Source of the DNA: Thermothielavioides terrestris NRRL 8126
Taxonomy: Eukaryota > Ascomycota > Sordariomycetes > Sordariales > Chaetomiaceae
DNA length: 64,000 nt
Assembly (NCBI RefSeq): GCF_000226115.1
Contig: NC_016460.1
Location: 2,294,001-2,358,000, forward strand
Direction of reading: 5' to 3'
Both the position numbers and the translations under genes were made by a program. How positions within the stretch are numbered: position 1 is the first letter of the stretch; each line of letters begins with the position of its first letter. Below the pieces are notes generated by a model. The model did not search any database, was not told the origin of the DNA, and saw only the letters and a program-made list of their open reading frames with translations. This document shows positions 1 through 9,635 of this stretch, piece after piece.

Positions 1-391
1 TTATTTATATTAAGCTTAATAAATAGTAGCTTATTAGGACGATAGTAGTATAGGAAGTACTATTTATATAGGTACTTCTATAGTAGCCTAAAGGACTTTA
101 GTTCTATTAGTATAGGCTTAAATTTAGTATTTGAAGTAAATGCCTTCCTAGCGTTCTTCAACTTAGCGATAAAAAGGTCTTTGTTTACTCTCCTTTAGGT
201 AAGGAGCTTGGTTTTATAGTCTTATAAAGGCTACGCTTTTGCTATATACTATAGAATGCCTTTATATAGCTATTTAGCTATATTAAAGTACTGCTCTAAG
301 GTCTTAAAGGTATTAAGGAACTTAAGTTTCTTAAATATAGCGATCCTATTGTCCGTTTTAGCTACTCCTTTGCTATTGACTATATAGCTAA
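1..391 (-). mobile_element. Outer Ty3/gypsy element, left arm (RT end to connection region), RIP-degraded
   Basis: Reading the minus strand from 391 downward, the conceptual translation continues the reverse-transcriptase frame that is interrupted at 7,652-7,656. It reads through motifs resembling the fungal gypsy segment after the RT palm (a LLSYIVNSKG-like stretch, then KLKF and LEQY-type motifs) and then becomes stop-rich. The left end of the element lies outside the window. G-to-A and C-to-T type changes turned many codons into TAA/TAG. The assignment rests on visible motif similarity to fungal Ty3/gypsy polyproteins; no search was run. Confidence 0.75.
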
Positions 392-396
392 GTAGT

Positions 397-716
397 TGTA
401 ACAGGAGTCTTCGAGTGCTACCGGTAAGATGCTTTAAGGTGGAGAGTTATAGCGATTAGGACGAGCAACTGTAGTTTCTAAGGCGACACTATCTACGTAT
501 ATCTCCTATTGTGATCAGAGGCTGATCCTTAGAGGATCAGGAATCTTCCTCCGCCTCGGTAGGTAATTGCCTACCCTTTTAACTACGGTTCCTAGGCTCC
601 GAGTATATACGTTATATCGTACGTTATAGATATAAGCTTCTAGGTTCTAGGTGCTCACTCTGTCTTAGAACTGTACTAGCTCCTACTCAATAGTAGTTCG
701 TACACGTGCTATAACA
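397..716 (-). repeat. LTR of inner gypsy element (3' LTR in element orientation)
   Basis: 320 bp, beginning TGTAACAGG and ending CTATAACA on the plus strand. It is the same length as the copy at 7,332-7,651 and differs from it by many transitions of the RIP type, for example GATCAGAGG versus AATTAGAGG. Confidence 0.95.
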
Positions 717-736
717 GTTTGTCCTCCCCTCTATAG
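717..736 (-). other. Polypurine tract of inner gypsy element
   Basis: On the minus strand this reads CTATAGAGGGGAGGACAAAC immediately before the LTR. This is the position and purine composition expected of the plus-strand primer, and it fixes the element's orientation. Confidence 0.75.
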
Positions 737-3339
737 AACCTATCCTTAGGTTTAGACTTCATAGTCGACAGCGTACTATATTACCCAATCTCTAGAAAAG
801 GTCTATCTACCTATATAGACTTGCCAACTAGTAGTACAAAGGGTAACGGGTTGTCTACCTAACTATAAGCTTTGCTTAGGATTTGGTGGGATATCCTTAT
901 AAGGTTAGACTAGTTACTAGAGCAATATATATAGTACGCTTTACCCTTTTTATAATAATTTGTATTTTACTATTATATATAGACTATCTACTTCTCGCTT
1001 TTAAATTCGTATTGTTATAGCTACGCTTCGCGCTTTATATTTTCTTTTCTTTATATATTATTATCTTATCAATCGTAGTACCCTCTTCTTCTCTACTTAC
1101 TCGCCTTATATTCTTACGTTCGTTACTATCTATATATCGTCGTTTCTCCTTGTTTTATACTTACTACCTTTTCTCTACTAATTTATTATAGATCTTAAAG
1201 AGTTTCTTATACTTCTTATCTATAAGAAGTCGCTATACCTCAAATGTTTATATATAGCGTATAAAAATCTTCTATATAACTCGTTAATGCTCGTCATTCC
1301 TAAGTACGTTATTACCAAGTCCTCCTTAAGTCGCTACGATTAGTATATTAAAAGGAAGGATATTTGTATATCGGTAGGTAGCTTAGGACCGATACTTAGC
1401 GATAGTTCGTTTACTAACTTTATTAGGCTATTAGCACAATGTCTAGCGATTTGATTGATCTAATAATCGGTTTATATATTATATAACTTCTCTATAAAGC
1501 TAAGGAGAGTTAAGTTTTGTCTAATTGGGAGTCCTTCGACGATTAGAAGGACGACGAGGAGTACGCCCTTTTAGATAATATTTACTACAACATTATATAC
1601 CTATCGAAGAAGTTAGTCGATACTTTCTATACTATAGACAAGGTATACCGCTACGTCTATAGTATTACGTTGAACAAGCGCTTTATAACCGATTAGCAAC
1701 TAGCCTTTAAGGCTATAGTTGTTAAGTATATAGAACTCAATGTTTCTCTCTTTTTATAGCCTAAGTGCCTAGATAATATATCTTCGTCGACGGTAGGTCG
1801 CTTCTATCTATCCCTTAGGTTAGTTACTAGGAATATTAATAGCGATTTAGTACCAATGTAAGCTAGAAGTATAGGACTTGAAGAGGGCTTGCCACCTTCG
1901 TTTTAACAATGTAGGCTATCTTACCTAGATATAGACGAAATACGATTTTATTAAGGAGTTGATCCTATTGCTTACTAATGAAATTGGCGATCGTAAAAAT
2001 GCCCTAGACCTAATAGAACGGGTTTACCCGCTCTATAAGTCGCTAACCTAGCGTTCTCTTATAGTTTAATCGAGGTTTTAGAGAAAGGGTTTAGCCGTTT
2101 TGTCTATATATAACTATATGAATTAATTTATATATATTGGTCTTTGGCTATAACTAAGCCAACCTAATATCACTATATTGTATATTGCTTAACGTACCTT
2201 AGGCGTCTTCCCCTCGCTTCCTTTTAACGGTAGTTTTATATATTTGTCGAAACTAGTAGATTATCTACTATACATTTACTATATCGTCTTTATAGACCTA
2301 CTAGTTGTACTCTAATAGCTAATCCGCCTACTTTACCTAAAAGAATATTTCGTCTTCGATTCGCTATTTAGCCTATACTTCTTCAACTTCCTATTCTTTA
2401 TTATCCTCTAGGTCTAATATTGGTATCTAGGTTTCTTTAGCTATAGTTCGTATATACCAAAGCTTTAATAGAGCTATTAGAAATATATTGTATAGCTTTA
2501 TATACTTATATAGCAGGGTTAACTGATATACTAGCGATCCTACTTAGTCTAATACTTAGAATAGCCTAACGAACTAGGGCTTTAGCTTCTTACTAGTCTT
2601 AAGTCTTAGATTCTAAGTAGACAATTTGACTAGAGCTCCCTTCTAGAACTCTATTGGCTTATATCTTTCGTTGTAGTACCGTTTCTAACTCGCTATAGCG
2701 TTGGCCTAATGTCGCTCTAGCTATTAGCGTAATTCCTTAAGCTTCTTAATCCGTTCTACTACGTTGAGATATAGTACCCTCCTCTATTGAGTATTGTCCT
2801 CGATATAGCGGGAAATCGTAGGGTCGTAACCTATAAGTGCTTAAAAAGGGATAACACTAGTAGTTACATTAATGGAATTGTTATAAGCGAATTCAACTTT
2901 AGAGAGGAGTATTGCCTAAGTGATAGGATTTAAAAAGGCGAAATATCGGAGATATTAGATAAGGGTTTAGTTCATTTATTTAATTTAACTATCGGTTTAG
3001 GGGTAAAATGCTATTAAAAGTCTATAGTTTACTCGATTTAAATAGTAAAGATTGCTCTAAAATTAGAAGGTAAAGACTAAGCTTTAATTACTAAAGTATC
3101 TATAAGGTACTCTATACTTAAGCTCAATTTCTCGATAAAGGAGTTCTACTAACTCTTAGCTACAAATAGAGGTTAAGATAGGGAAGAATCGACTTATCTT
3201 TATATATTGGTCGACTACAACTAGGATTATATCCTTTTCGCTATTAGGTTGTTCTACTATAGGAAAACCTATAATAAAATCTATAGCGATCTCGCTCTAA
3301 GGTTATATTGGTATTAGTAGCGATTAAAGGTTATTATAA

Positions 3340-3565
3340 AGTCGATACTTTGACGGTTTCTAGTACTAATATACTAGGTAGATATCGTAGTATTCGTTTA
3401 CTTCTCTATTGATATCTAGCTAATAGTACTTCCATTGTACTAACTCCTTAGTTCGGTTATAACCAAAGTATCCCGCTAAGGGATCATTATAGTATTGCCT
3501 AAGGAGCTCTTACTTTATAGCCTCCTTAGTAGGGATATAAAGCTTAGCTTAATATAGCAGTTCGT
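3340..3565 (-). pseudogene. Integrase zinc-binding region of inner gypsy element
   Basis: Minus-strand translation gives an ELLRQYYNDPLAGYFG-like stretch followed by a KYY-type segment and a YLVY...KPSKY stretch. This matches the HHCC N-terminal zinc region of Ty3/gypsy integrases, where the histidines now read as tyrosine (CAY to TAY) and one cysteine of the pair as tyrosine. Such changes are what RIP produces. Stops interrupt the frame. Confidence 0.7.
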
Positions 3566-4689
3566 TATTAGGTTCTAACTCCTATTTAGAGGTAACGTTA
3601 GTTCTTTGCTATAGAGTCTATAGGCGATCTTTGATTCTTTACGTTATCGGATCCGAGTTTTATAACTCTAGGATCAACTCTCTTATTGTTTTAGAAGGTA
3701 CTAAGTTATATAGGGCTTCGCCTTATATATAAGTAGCTACGACCTTTCTAAGTACAATTTGCTCCTAACTAAGTAATTCTTCGAGTTCGTCTATACTAGG
3801 GGGCTCTTAAGTGCCCTACTTTACTAGCTAGATAGTAACTATCTAACGTTTTATAGCTATCTTAGGGCTAATATATAGTTGGCTCTCTACGCTATTAGAT
3901 ATCTAGTATCCTATACCTATCTATATAATGGATTAAATACGTAGAAGCCTCTCTTTAGCGAACACTTACTAGAGTCCAACCATCTTATTCTATAGAGTCG
4001 GCAACTACGCTATATATTCTAAAGCCGACCTTTCTTTATAGTCGAGTCTCCTCGACGGCCTATCGGCTAGGTTTCGCTTACCCGCTTAGTGCTTAATAAC
4101 AAAATTATACTCTACGAGGTATATATACTACCTAGCTTAGTACCTATTTAGGTATATCTACTTTATAAAGCTCTATAGATTATTATAGTTAAAAAGGATA
4201 GTAACTAGAAAGTTACTCCCTTCAATGTAATAGCGCTAATGTTTAAAGGCCTTGATAATTGCTATCATTTCCTTATTGGATATCCTATAATTCTTAGATA
4301 ATCTAGAGAACTTAGTTGACTAAAAGGCTATAGGTCGTCTTGTCCTATCGTCTTCTTTTTAAAATAGGACCGCTCCTATAGCGAAGTCGGAGGTATTAGT
4401 CTCGATAGTTACCTTCTTTTATAGATTATAGTAGTATAATGTTAACGCTTCTATAAAAGCTCGCTTAAGTCGCTAAAAAGCTGTTTATTCTTCGCTAGTA
4501 AATTAGAGAGATCCTAGTTTCCTCCCCTTTTCTAGTCCTTTTAATAGGGCAGTTAGAGATAATGCTAATTCCAAATAGTAGGAGATAAATTGTCGATAAA
4601 AATTATAGAACCTAAAGAAGATTTAAATATCCTAGTAAATAGTAGGCTCTAGCTATTCCTAAATAGTTTAAACTTAGGTCGAATCTATA

Positions 4690-5210
4690 GTAATTCCCTT
4701 AGGAGTTACTAGGTATCTAAGGAACTCGACCTTACGTTGGTAAAACTGACATTTGCTTAATTTACAATATAATTGTGTAGCTTATAGCTTTTTAAGGACT
4801 TACTAAATATAGGAAATATAAGTATTATAGTCCTTTAAAAAGATTAAGACGTTATTAAGGAAAGCTATATAGAAATCGTCTATAAGTCGCTCTAATACCT
4901 AATAGATATAACTTTAGAAGGTTGCTAAGGCGTTAGTTAACCTAAAGAGTATAACTAAGTATTTAAATAGGCTATATTAGGTATAAAAGGCTATCTTCTA
5001 TTCGTCCCCCTCTTTAATATAGATTCGGTAGTAGGCCTCTTTAATATCCAACTTACTAAAGTACTTAGTACCAATTATATAGTCTAAGATCTCTAAGATC
5101 AAAGGCAATAGGTAGTGGTTCTTCCTTATAATTTTATTAAGCCCTTAGTAATCAATATAGAGTTAGAGAGTACTATCCTTTTTAGATATAAATAAAACTA
5201 AGCTCGTAGC
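4690..5210 (-). pseudogene. Reverse transcriptase core of inner gypsy element
   Basis: At 5,131-5,170 the minus strand encodes a YIDY-stop-GLNKI stretch corresponding to the family's VDYRGLNKIT motif. At about 4,845-4,890 it encodes an AFLNNVLIF stretch where the catalytic YLDDILI motif should be. Both catalytic aspartates read as asparagine (plus-strand GTTATT at 4,851-4,856), in keeping with G-to-A mutation on the coding strand. The polymerase is dead both through stops and in its active site. Confidence 0.8.
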
Positions 5211-6152
5211 TAGGCTCTAAGATTCTTAGATATACCCTTTTACTAGGTTTTTACAAAGGTATTCTTTAAAGATATCTAACTCCTTTTAAGCTAATAGGTA
5301 AATAGGCCTTATTAGCAGTATTATACCTAGTAATAGCTCGATAGTATAATCAGTCTTATAATATAGTAGTAGAATATTAGCCTTAGTCGGGTCTAATACA
5401 TTAGCGAAGTCTTAGAGCTCCTTAGGGATTTCGTCCTTACCTTAGGACAGTTTCGCCTATATCTCCTTGTCCTCCTCCTCCTTAGGGAACAGAGCTTACA
5501 GTATATTGGGGTATATAAATAGAGCGTAAATATAGAGCTTTTAGTATAACGTTTTAATAAACCACTTTAGGCGTTTAAAATAAACTTTAGTGGTCTTAGG
5601 TATAAACTACTATTCTTTAGCTACTAGAAATAGTAAGATATATTCTTCTACTATTATAGGTATCCCTAGAATAATAGCTAACCCTCCCTTAATCAAAGGG
5701 CGGTCAATAGCTATATAAGAGACGTTGAGCCTCTACGTCACGTCTTTTCCGTCTAATAGCTCTAGGGGTACAGAGAACACTCTATATAACTAGGACACCT
5801 AAGCGTCTACTATACAAGTTTATAGTAAAGAGGGCTTTATTATAGGAAGATAATACCACTTTATAAACTTGAGGCTAACTATATTAATCTCAATATAGGT
5901 GTCTAAATCTACTATAACCTCCTAGGGTTTCTTAGTATATAAGGTAACGATAGCTTAGAAATATTCTATAACTTAGTCCCTATATAGGAAGAGTACGTTA
6001 GTAGTACTAGGGTCTACTACTAGGTATAAGCTTTTCCCTCCTTTTTATTATTATCTTATAAATAACTAAAGCTCGTTTTATACTTGGTTCTTAGGGTATA
6101 ACGAATACCCCTATAGCCTCGACGTCTTATACCTCTAACCTTGCCTACGCCC

Positions 6153-6201
6153 TTGGGCTTCTTAGGGCAATTATAGGAGAAGTGACCTATTTTACTATAG
6201 G
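6153..6201 (-). pseudogene. Gag zinc knuckle remnant of inner gypsy element
   Basis: The minus strand reads a degraded CCHC box: KIGHFSYNCPKKPK is intact, while the first two cysteines have decayed (TGT to TAT type). The position upstream of RT in element orientation fits the end of Gag. Confidence 0.65.
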
Positions 6202-7331
6202 TCTAATAGACGAAGGAATTATTACTCTTATCCTTCGCCTCCTTGTTATTACAGCTCTACTTTTCTTTTCCTACTACGTCGTTAAAGTAGGGCCGACTAT
6301 AACGATTTTAACGTATAGATTGTCTTCGACCTCGCTATTTACGATCGAAGAGCCGCCTAGATCTTTGATCGACTTTTAGAGGTCTTTGGCGAATATCGCG
6401 CTATTTAACGTTCTAGATCTAGGTTACTAGCTGAACTATAGCCTTATAAGTCTTAAGTTTTTTAAGGAAATATTAGTCGATATACAACTAAATCTATAGC
6501 AACAACTTAGAGTAGAATAGAAGAGCTTATTTCTTATTATCTTAGCATTTAGTTTAGGCCTTTAAGGAATTGAGGTATTAATGAAAGTTCAAAGGGCTCT
6601 AGCCCTCTCGTTGCTTCGCCTAGTCAATAGCCTTAGCAATTTCCAACTAACTGTTAGCAAGGTCTTTAATATATAAAGTAGTCTAGTCTTCAAAGACCCT
6701 CTATATCGACTCTACTACTATTTGTTCTTCTTTCGGCAAATTGTCGTAGTAGCTATACCAATAGGTATATAGCATCTACTCTATCTTGTCGATAGTAAAG
6801 AGGATTCAATTCTTTTCCGTTTTAAAGCGTTTAAGGTCACCTTTAAAGGCTTAATAAAGATTTTAAAGCTAAATCCAACGTTTTCGAAAGGTAACGTTCT
6901 CTTCTAATAGTATAATGTTCTTAACCTTAATAGTTTAGCGATCCTACCCTCCGTCCTCGCTATTGTCAATTAATCTAATACCGTTCCTCTTCCGTTTACT
7001 AGGCGGCTCGCCTATTCTTAACGACTAAAGCAATTCCTATTCCTAGTCCTTAAGCTCCTTCAGAGCCTAAAGCTAAGTAATATAGGCCTATACCCTCTAT
7101 AGTAGGTCCCCTATAGAGAGCGTCTCTCCCTATAGTAGAATACTAGAAGGTAAAGAAGATAAGTGGCGAGAGCTAGGAAGAGACCTTATTTTAGAATTAT
7201 AAAGTCGTACTAGATTCGTAGACAAATTAATAGTAACTAATAGCGATAAGTAGGACAAGGATATAGGTATCTAAATTAGGGTATTATAAACGGACGGTAT
7301 CTTAGCCAATAGAGGAAGAAGGATTAGAATC

Positions 7332-7651
7332 TATAACAAGAGTCTTCGAGTACTACTGGTAAGATGCTTTAAGGTAGAGAGTTATAGCGATTAGGACGAG
7401 CAACTATAGTTTCCAAGGCGACATTGTCTATATATATCTCCTATTGTAATTAGAGGTTAATCCTTAGAGGATTAGGAATCTTCCTCCGCCTTGGTAGGTG
7501 ACTGCCCACCCTTTTAGCTACGGTTCCTAGGCTCCAAGTATATACGTTATATTATACGTTATAGATATAAGCTTCTAGGTTCCAGGTGCTTACTCCATCT
7601 TAGAACTGTGCCGGCTCCTACTCGATAGCGGTTCGCGTATGTGCTATAACA
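7332..7651 (-). repeat. LTR of inner gypsy element (5' LTR in element orientation)
   Basis: 320-bp partner of the LTR at 397-716. The terminal TG has become TA at 7,332-7,333, consistent with RIP. The end ATAACA is followed by the target duplication GTAGT. Confidence 0.95.
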
Positions 7652-7656
7652 GTAGT

Positions 7657-8432
7657 TTTACTAATAGGTAGGCTATAAAGGATTTTTCTACTAAGATATA
7701 AACGTATACCTTATTAAAGATATCGAGAACCGTCTTAATATACTTAAGGTGCTCCTTTATATTCTTATTAGCAATAATGATATTATCGATATAGGTATAT
7801 ACAAAGTGCTTATACTTATAGAATAAACAGTCTATAAAGCGCTATATAAAAGCTAGTAAGTTTTTAAATTTTATTAGTACAACGTTCAAATGTTCTAAAC
7901 CTCTAGGACTGATAACTACTATATAGTTATAGTGTTCTTCTATAACTAGAAGCTAGAAGAAGAATCTAAAGGTGTTAAATACTATAAAGATTATATTGCT
8001 TATTATTATATTTATAATGTTATCTTAGTTAGACAATGGGTATATATCTGGTACTACTAATATATTTAAAGGCTAGAGGTCTACTATAGCTCTACCTTTT
8101 ATTTTTCTAACAACTATATAGTAGACTACAAAGACTAGGTAAACGATAGGGGTTAGCTAGTCTATAAAGTCTATCTTTCTTTATATATATAGTTTATTAT
8201 ATTCTTTGTTGATAATCGCTTAGTCTTTAGCGCTTAGTAGGTAAACCTAAATAGGCTTAAGCTAATTCTACTATTCGTCGACAAGTGGAATTTTTATCTT
8301 CTAATCCTCTAGTATAGGGATAATACTATAGTTATAGAAGACATTATACTTATTTAATAGTGCCTTTATCTCTTCTATATACCGTTTATCTCTACTATAG
8401 ACGTTCACCTTTGCTACTAACTTAATATATAG
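7657..8432 (-). mobile_element. Outer Ty3/gypsy element, middle arm (N-terminal RT), RIP-degraded
   Basis: Minus-strand translation gives an uninterrupted series of gypsy RT motifs: a KGRAIVDL stretch near 8,100, a VPDIYPL stretch, then VISPRGLE near 7,910, and TYIDNIII near 7,785. The second catalytic aspartate reads as asparagine (plus strand ATTATC at 7,782-7,787). The frame joins 9,636 onward on one side of the miniature element and 391 downward on the other side of the inner gypsy element. Confidence 0.8.
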
Positions 8433-8437
8433 GATAT

Positions 8438-8718
8438 TGTTACACGCAGTTGTGGGTCACCTGTGGCCACCTGTAGCCAACTGCGCAAGTGTGGGCCCAC
8501 TGGGCCCACTAGGCCCCACAACAGCATTGGGCCCCGCAACAGTGCACAGGCCACCTTACGCACAGGCCACCACACTCCTGTATTTAGGTAGGCACTTGCC
8601 CGCATTCTATACTCTTGCAATAGATCCATCTTGCACTCCTCCGAAGCTCCTGCTTGGTTTGAGTGCTCCGCTACCTTGGCTGACGAGGTCGGGTAGCACC
8701 CACTTTGTTCGTGTAACA
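8438..8718 (+). repeat. Left LTR of miniature element
   Basis: 281 bp, TG...CA bounded, with the 5-bp inverted terminus TGTTA/TAACA. One base differs from the right LTR. Confidence 0.95.
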
Positions 8719-8747
8719 AGTGGTGCCCACTACTGGACTCGAACCTG
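8719..8747 (+). other. Primer-binding site of miniature element
   Basis: Starts two bases after the LTR with TGGTGCCCACTACTGGACTC and continues GAACC. Its complement ends in CCA and contains a T-arm-like GGTTCGAGTCC, so it looks complementary to about 25 nt of a tRNA 3' end. That is longer than the usual 10-18 nt. I could not name the tRNA with confidence. Confidence 0.85.
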
Positions 8748-9027
8748 TGCGATGAACCATAAGACTCCTTTGTGAGGGAGCCAGTGTTCATCAACAGCGT
8801 GCCCGAGCAGTACCGCGTCATGTGGCTTAGGCAACCATATACGGGCGCAGGTGCCCCGAGTGCCCTGCCAGGAAGCACTTGTGGTTTTGCTTACTTGGGT
8901 GGTCTCCAAGTATTGCGAAGCCCTCGAGCTCCTGAGACCTAACCTGGAGGTCGGTATCCAGGGCAACAACGTCAATCGCGACCTTCAACACTTCGTCGCC
9001 GCCCCGGCTCGGCTCCCAAAGACCACG

Positions 9028-9250
9028 TCAATCGCGACCACTTTTTCCAAGACCTCGTCGCCCCGGCCCGGCTCCCATCCTTCCAACTGTCAATCGCGAC
9101 CACTTTCCAAGACCTCGTCGCCCCGGCCCGGCTCCCATCCTTCCGACCGTTCCAACCTCCGACCGATCAATCGCTCCAATCAACCGCCCCGACCAGTCGC
9201 CCCGATCAAAGAACCCGACCGGCCAGTCGCCCCGATCAAGGAACCCGACA
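9028..9250 (+). repeat. Short tandem duplications inside the miniature element
   Basis: A unit of about 60 bp containing TCAATCGCGACCAC and CCAAGACCTCGTCGCCCCGG recurs at 9,028, 9,090 and, in part, 9,121. A unit of about 30 bp containing CAGTCGCCCCGATCAA recurs at about 9,194 and 9,225. They could mark packaging structure or simple slippage. Confidence 0.8.
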
Positions 9251-9333
9251 GGTAGATTGAATAGTTGAATGGTTGGATGGTTGAGGTGCAAGATACAATG
9301 GACTTGCAAGCTGAGGACAGCTTTTCTGTTTGT

Positions 9334-9349
9334 TCGTGGGGGGGGCAAT
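9334..9349 (+). other. Polypurine tract of miniature element
   Basis: A run of eight or more G with flanking GT and CAAT directly before the right LTR, the expected place for a plus-strand primer. Confidence 0.7.
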
Positions 9350-9630
9350 TGTTACACGCAGTTGTGGGTCACCTGTGGCCACCTGTAGCCAACTGCGCAA
9401 GTGTGGGCCCACTGGGCCCACTAGGCCCCACAACAGCATTGGGCCCCGCAACAGTGCACAGGCCACCTTACGCACAGGCCACCACACTCCTGTATTTAGG
9501 TAGGCACTTGCCCGCATTCTATACTCTTGCAATACATCCATCTTGCACTCCTCCGAAGCTCCTGCTTGGTTTGAGTGCTCCGCTACCTTGGCTGACGAGG
9601 TCGGGTAGCACCCACTTTGTTCGTGTAACA
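9350..9630 (+). repeat. Right LTR of miniature element
   Basis: 281 bp, identical to 8,438-8,718 apart from C at 9,535. Confidence 0.95.
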
Positions 9631-9635
9631 GATAT

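Larger units (their letters stand above)
397..7651 (-). mobile_element. Inner Ty3/gypsy LTR retrotransposon, complete but RIP-inactivated
   Basis: A 7,255-bp element bounded by two 320-bp LTRs and flanked by a 5-bp target duplication GTAGT (392-396 and 7,652-7,656). It is oriented on the minus strand: a purine-rich tract abuts the left LTR, and the minus strand reads gag zinc-knuckle, then reverse transcriptase, then integrase in the order expected for Ty3/gypsy. All frames are broken by stop codons consistent with RIP, so it cannot encode proteins now. It sits inside the reverse-transcriptase frame of an older gypsy element. I could not identify a primer-binding site with a clear tRNA 3' end next to the right LTR; a self-priming type is possible but unproven. 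Confidence 0.93.
8438..9630 (+). mobile_element. Miniature LTR retroelement (TRIM-like), young and unmutated
   Basis: A 1,193-bp GC-rich element with two 281-bp LTRs starting TGTTACACGC and ending GTGTAACA. It is flanked by the 5-bp duplication GATAT (8,433-8,437 and 9,631-9,635). The LTRs differ at one position only (G8,623 versus C9,535). A primer-binding site follows the left LTR and a G-rich polypurine tract precedes the right one. The 631-bp interior has no recognisable gag or pol and contains short tandem duplications. This is the architecture of terminal-repeat retrotransposons in miniature, which must be mobilised by proteins from another element. It stands in RIP-ravaged DNA yet shows almost no RIP, so it arrived later. 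Confidence 0.93.

Noticed and set aside
6182..6379. 65-codon plus-strand frame in the inner gypsy element
   Set aside because: It is opposite the zinc-knuckle region of the minus-strand gag remnant; a chance frame in AT-rich DNA.
8719..8830. A full tRNA gene or captured tRNA beside the miniature element's LTR
   Set aside because: The 3' end and T-arm are convincing as a primer-binding site, but no consistent acceptor, D-arm and anticodon arm can be folded from the downstream sequence.
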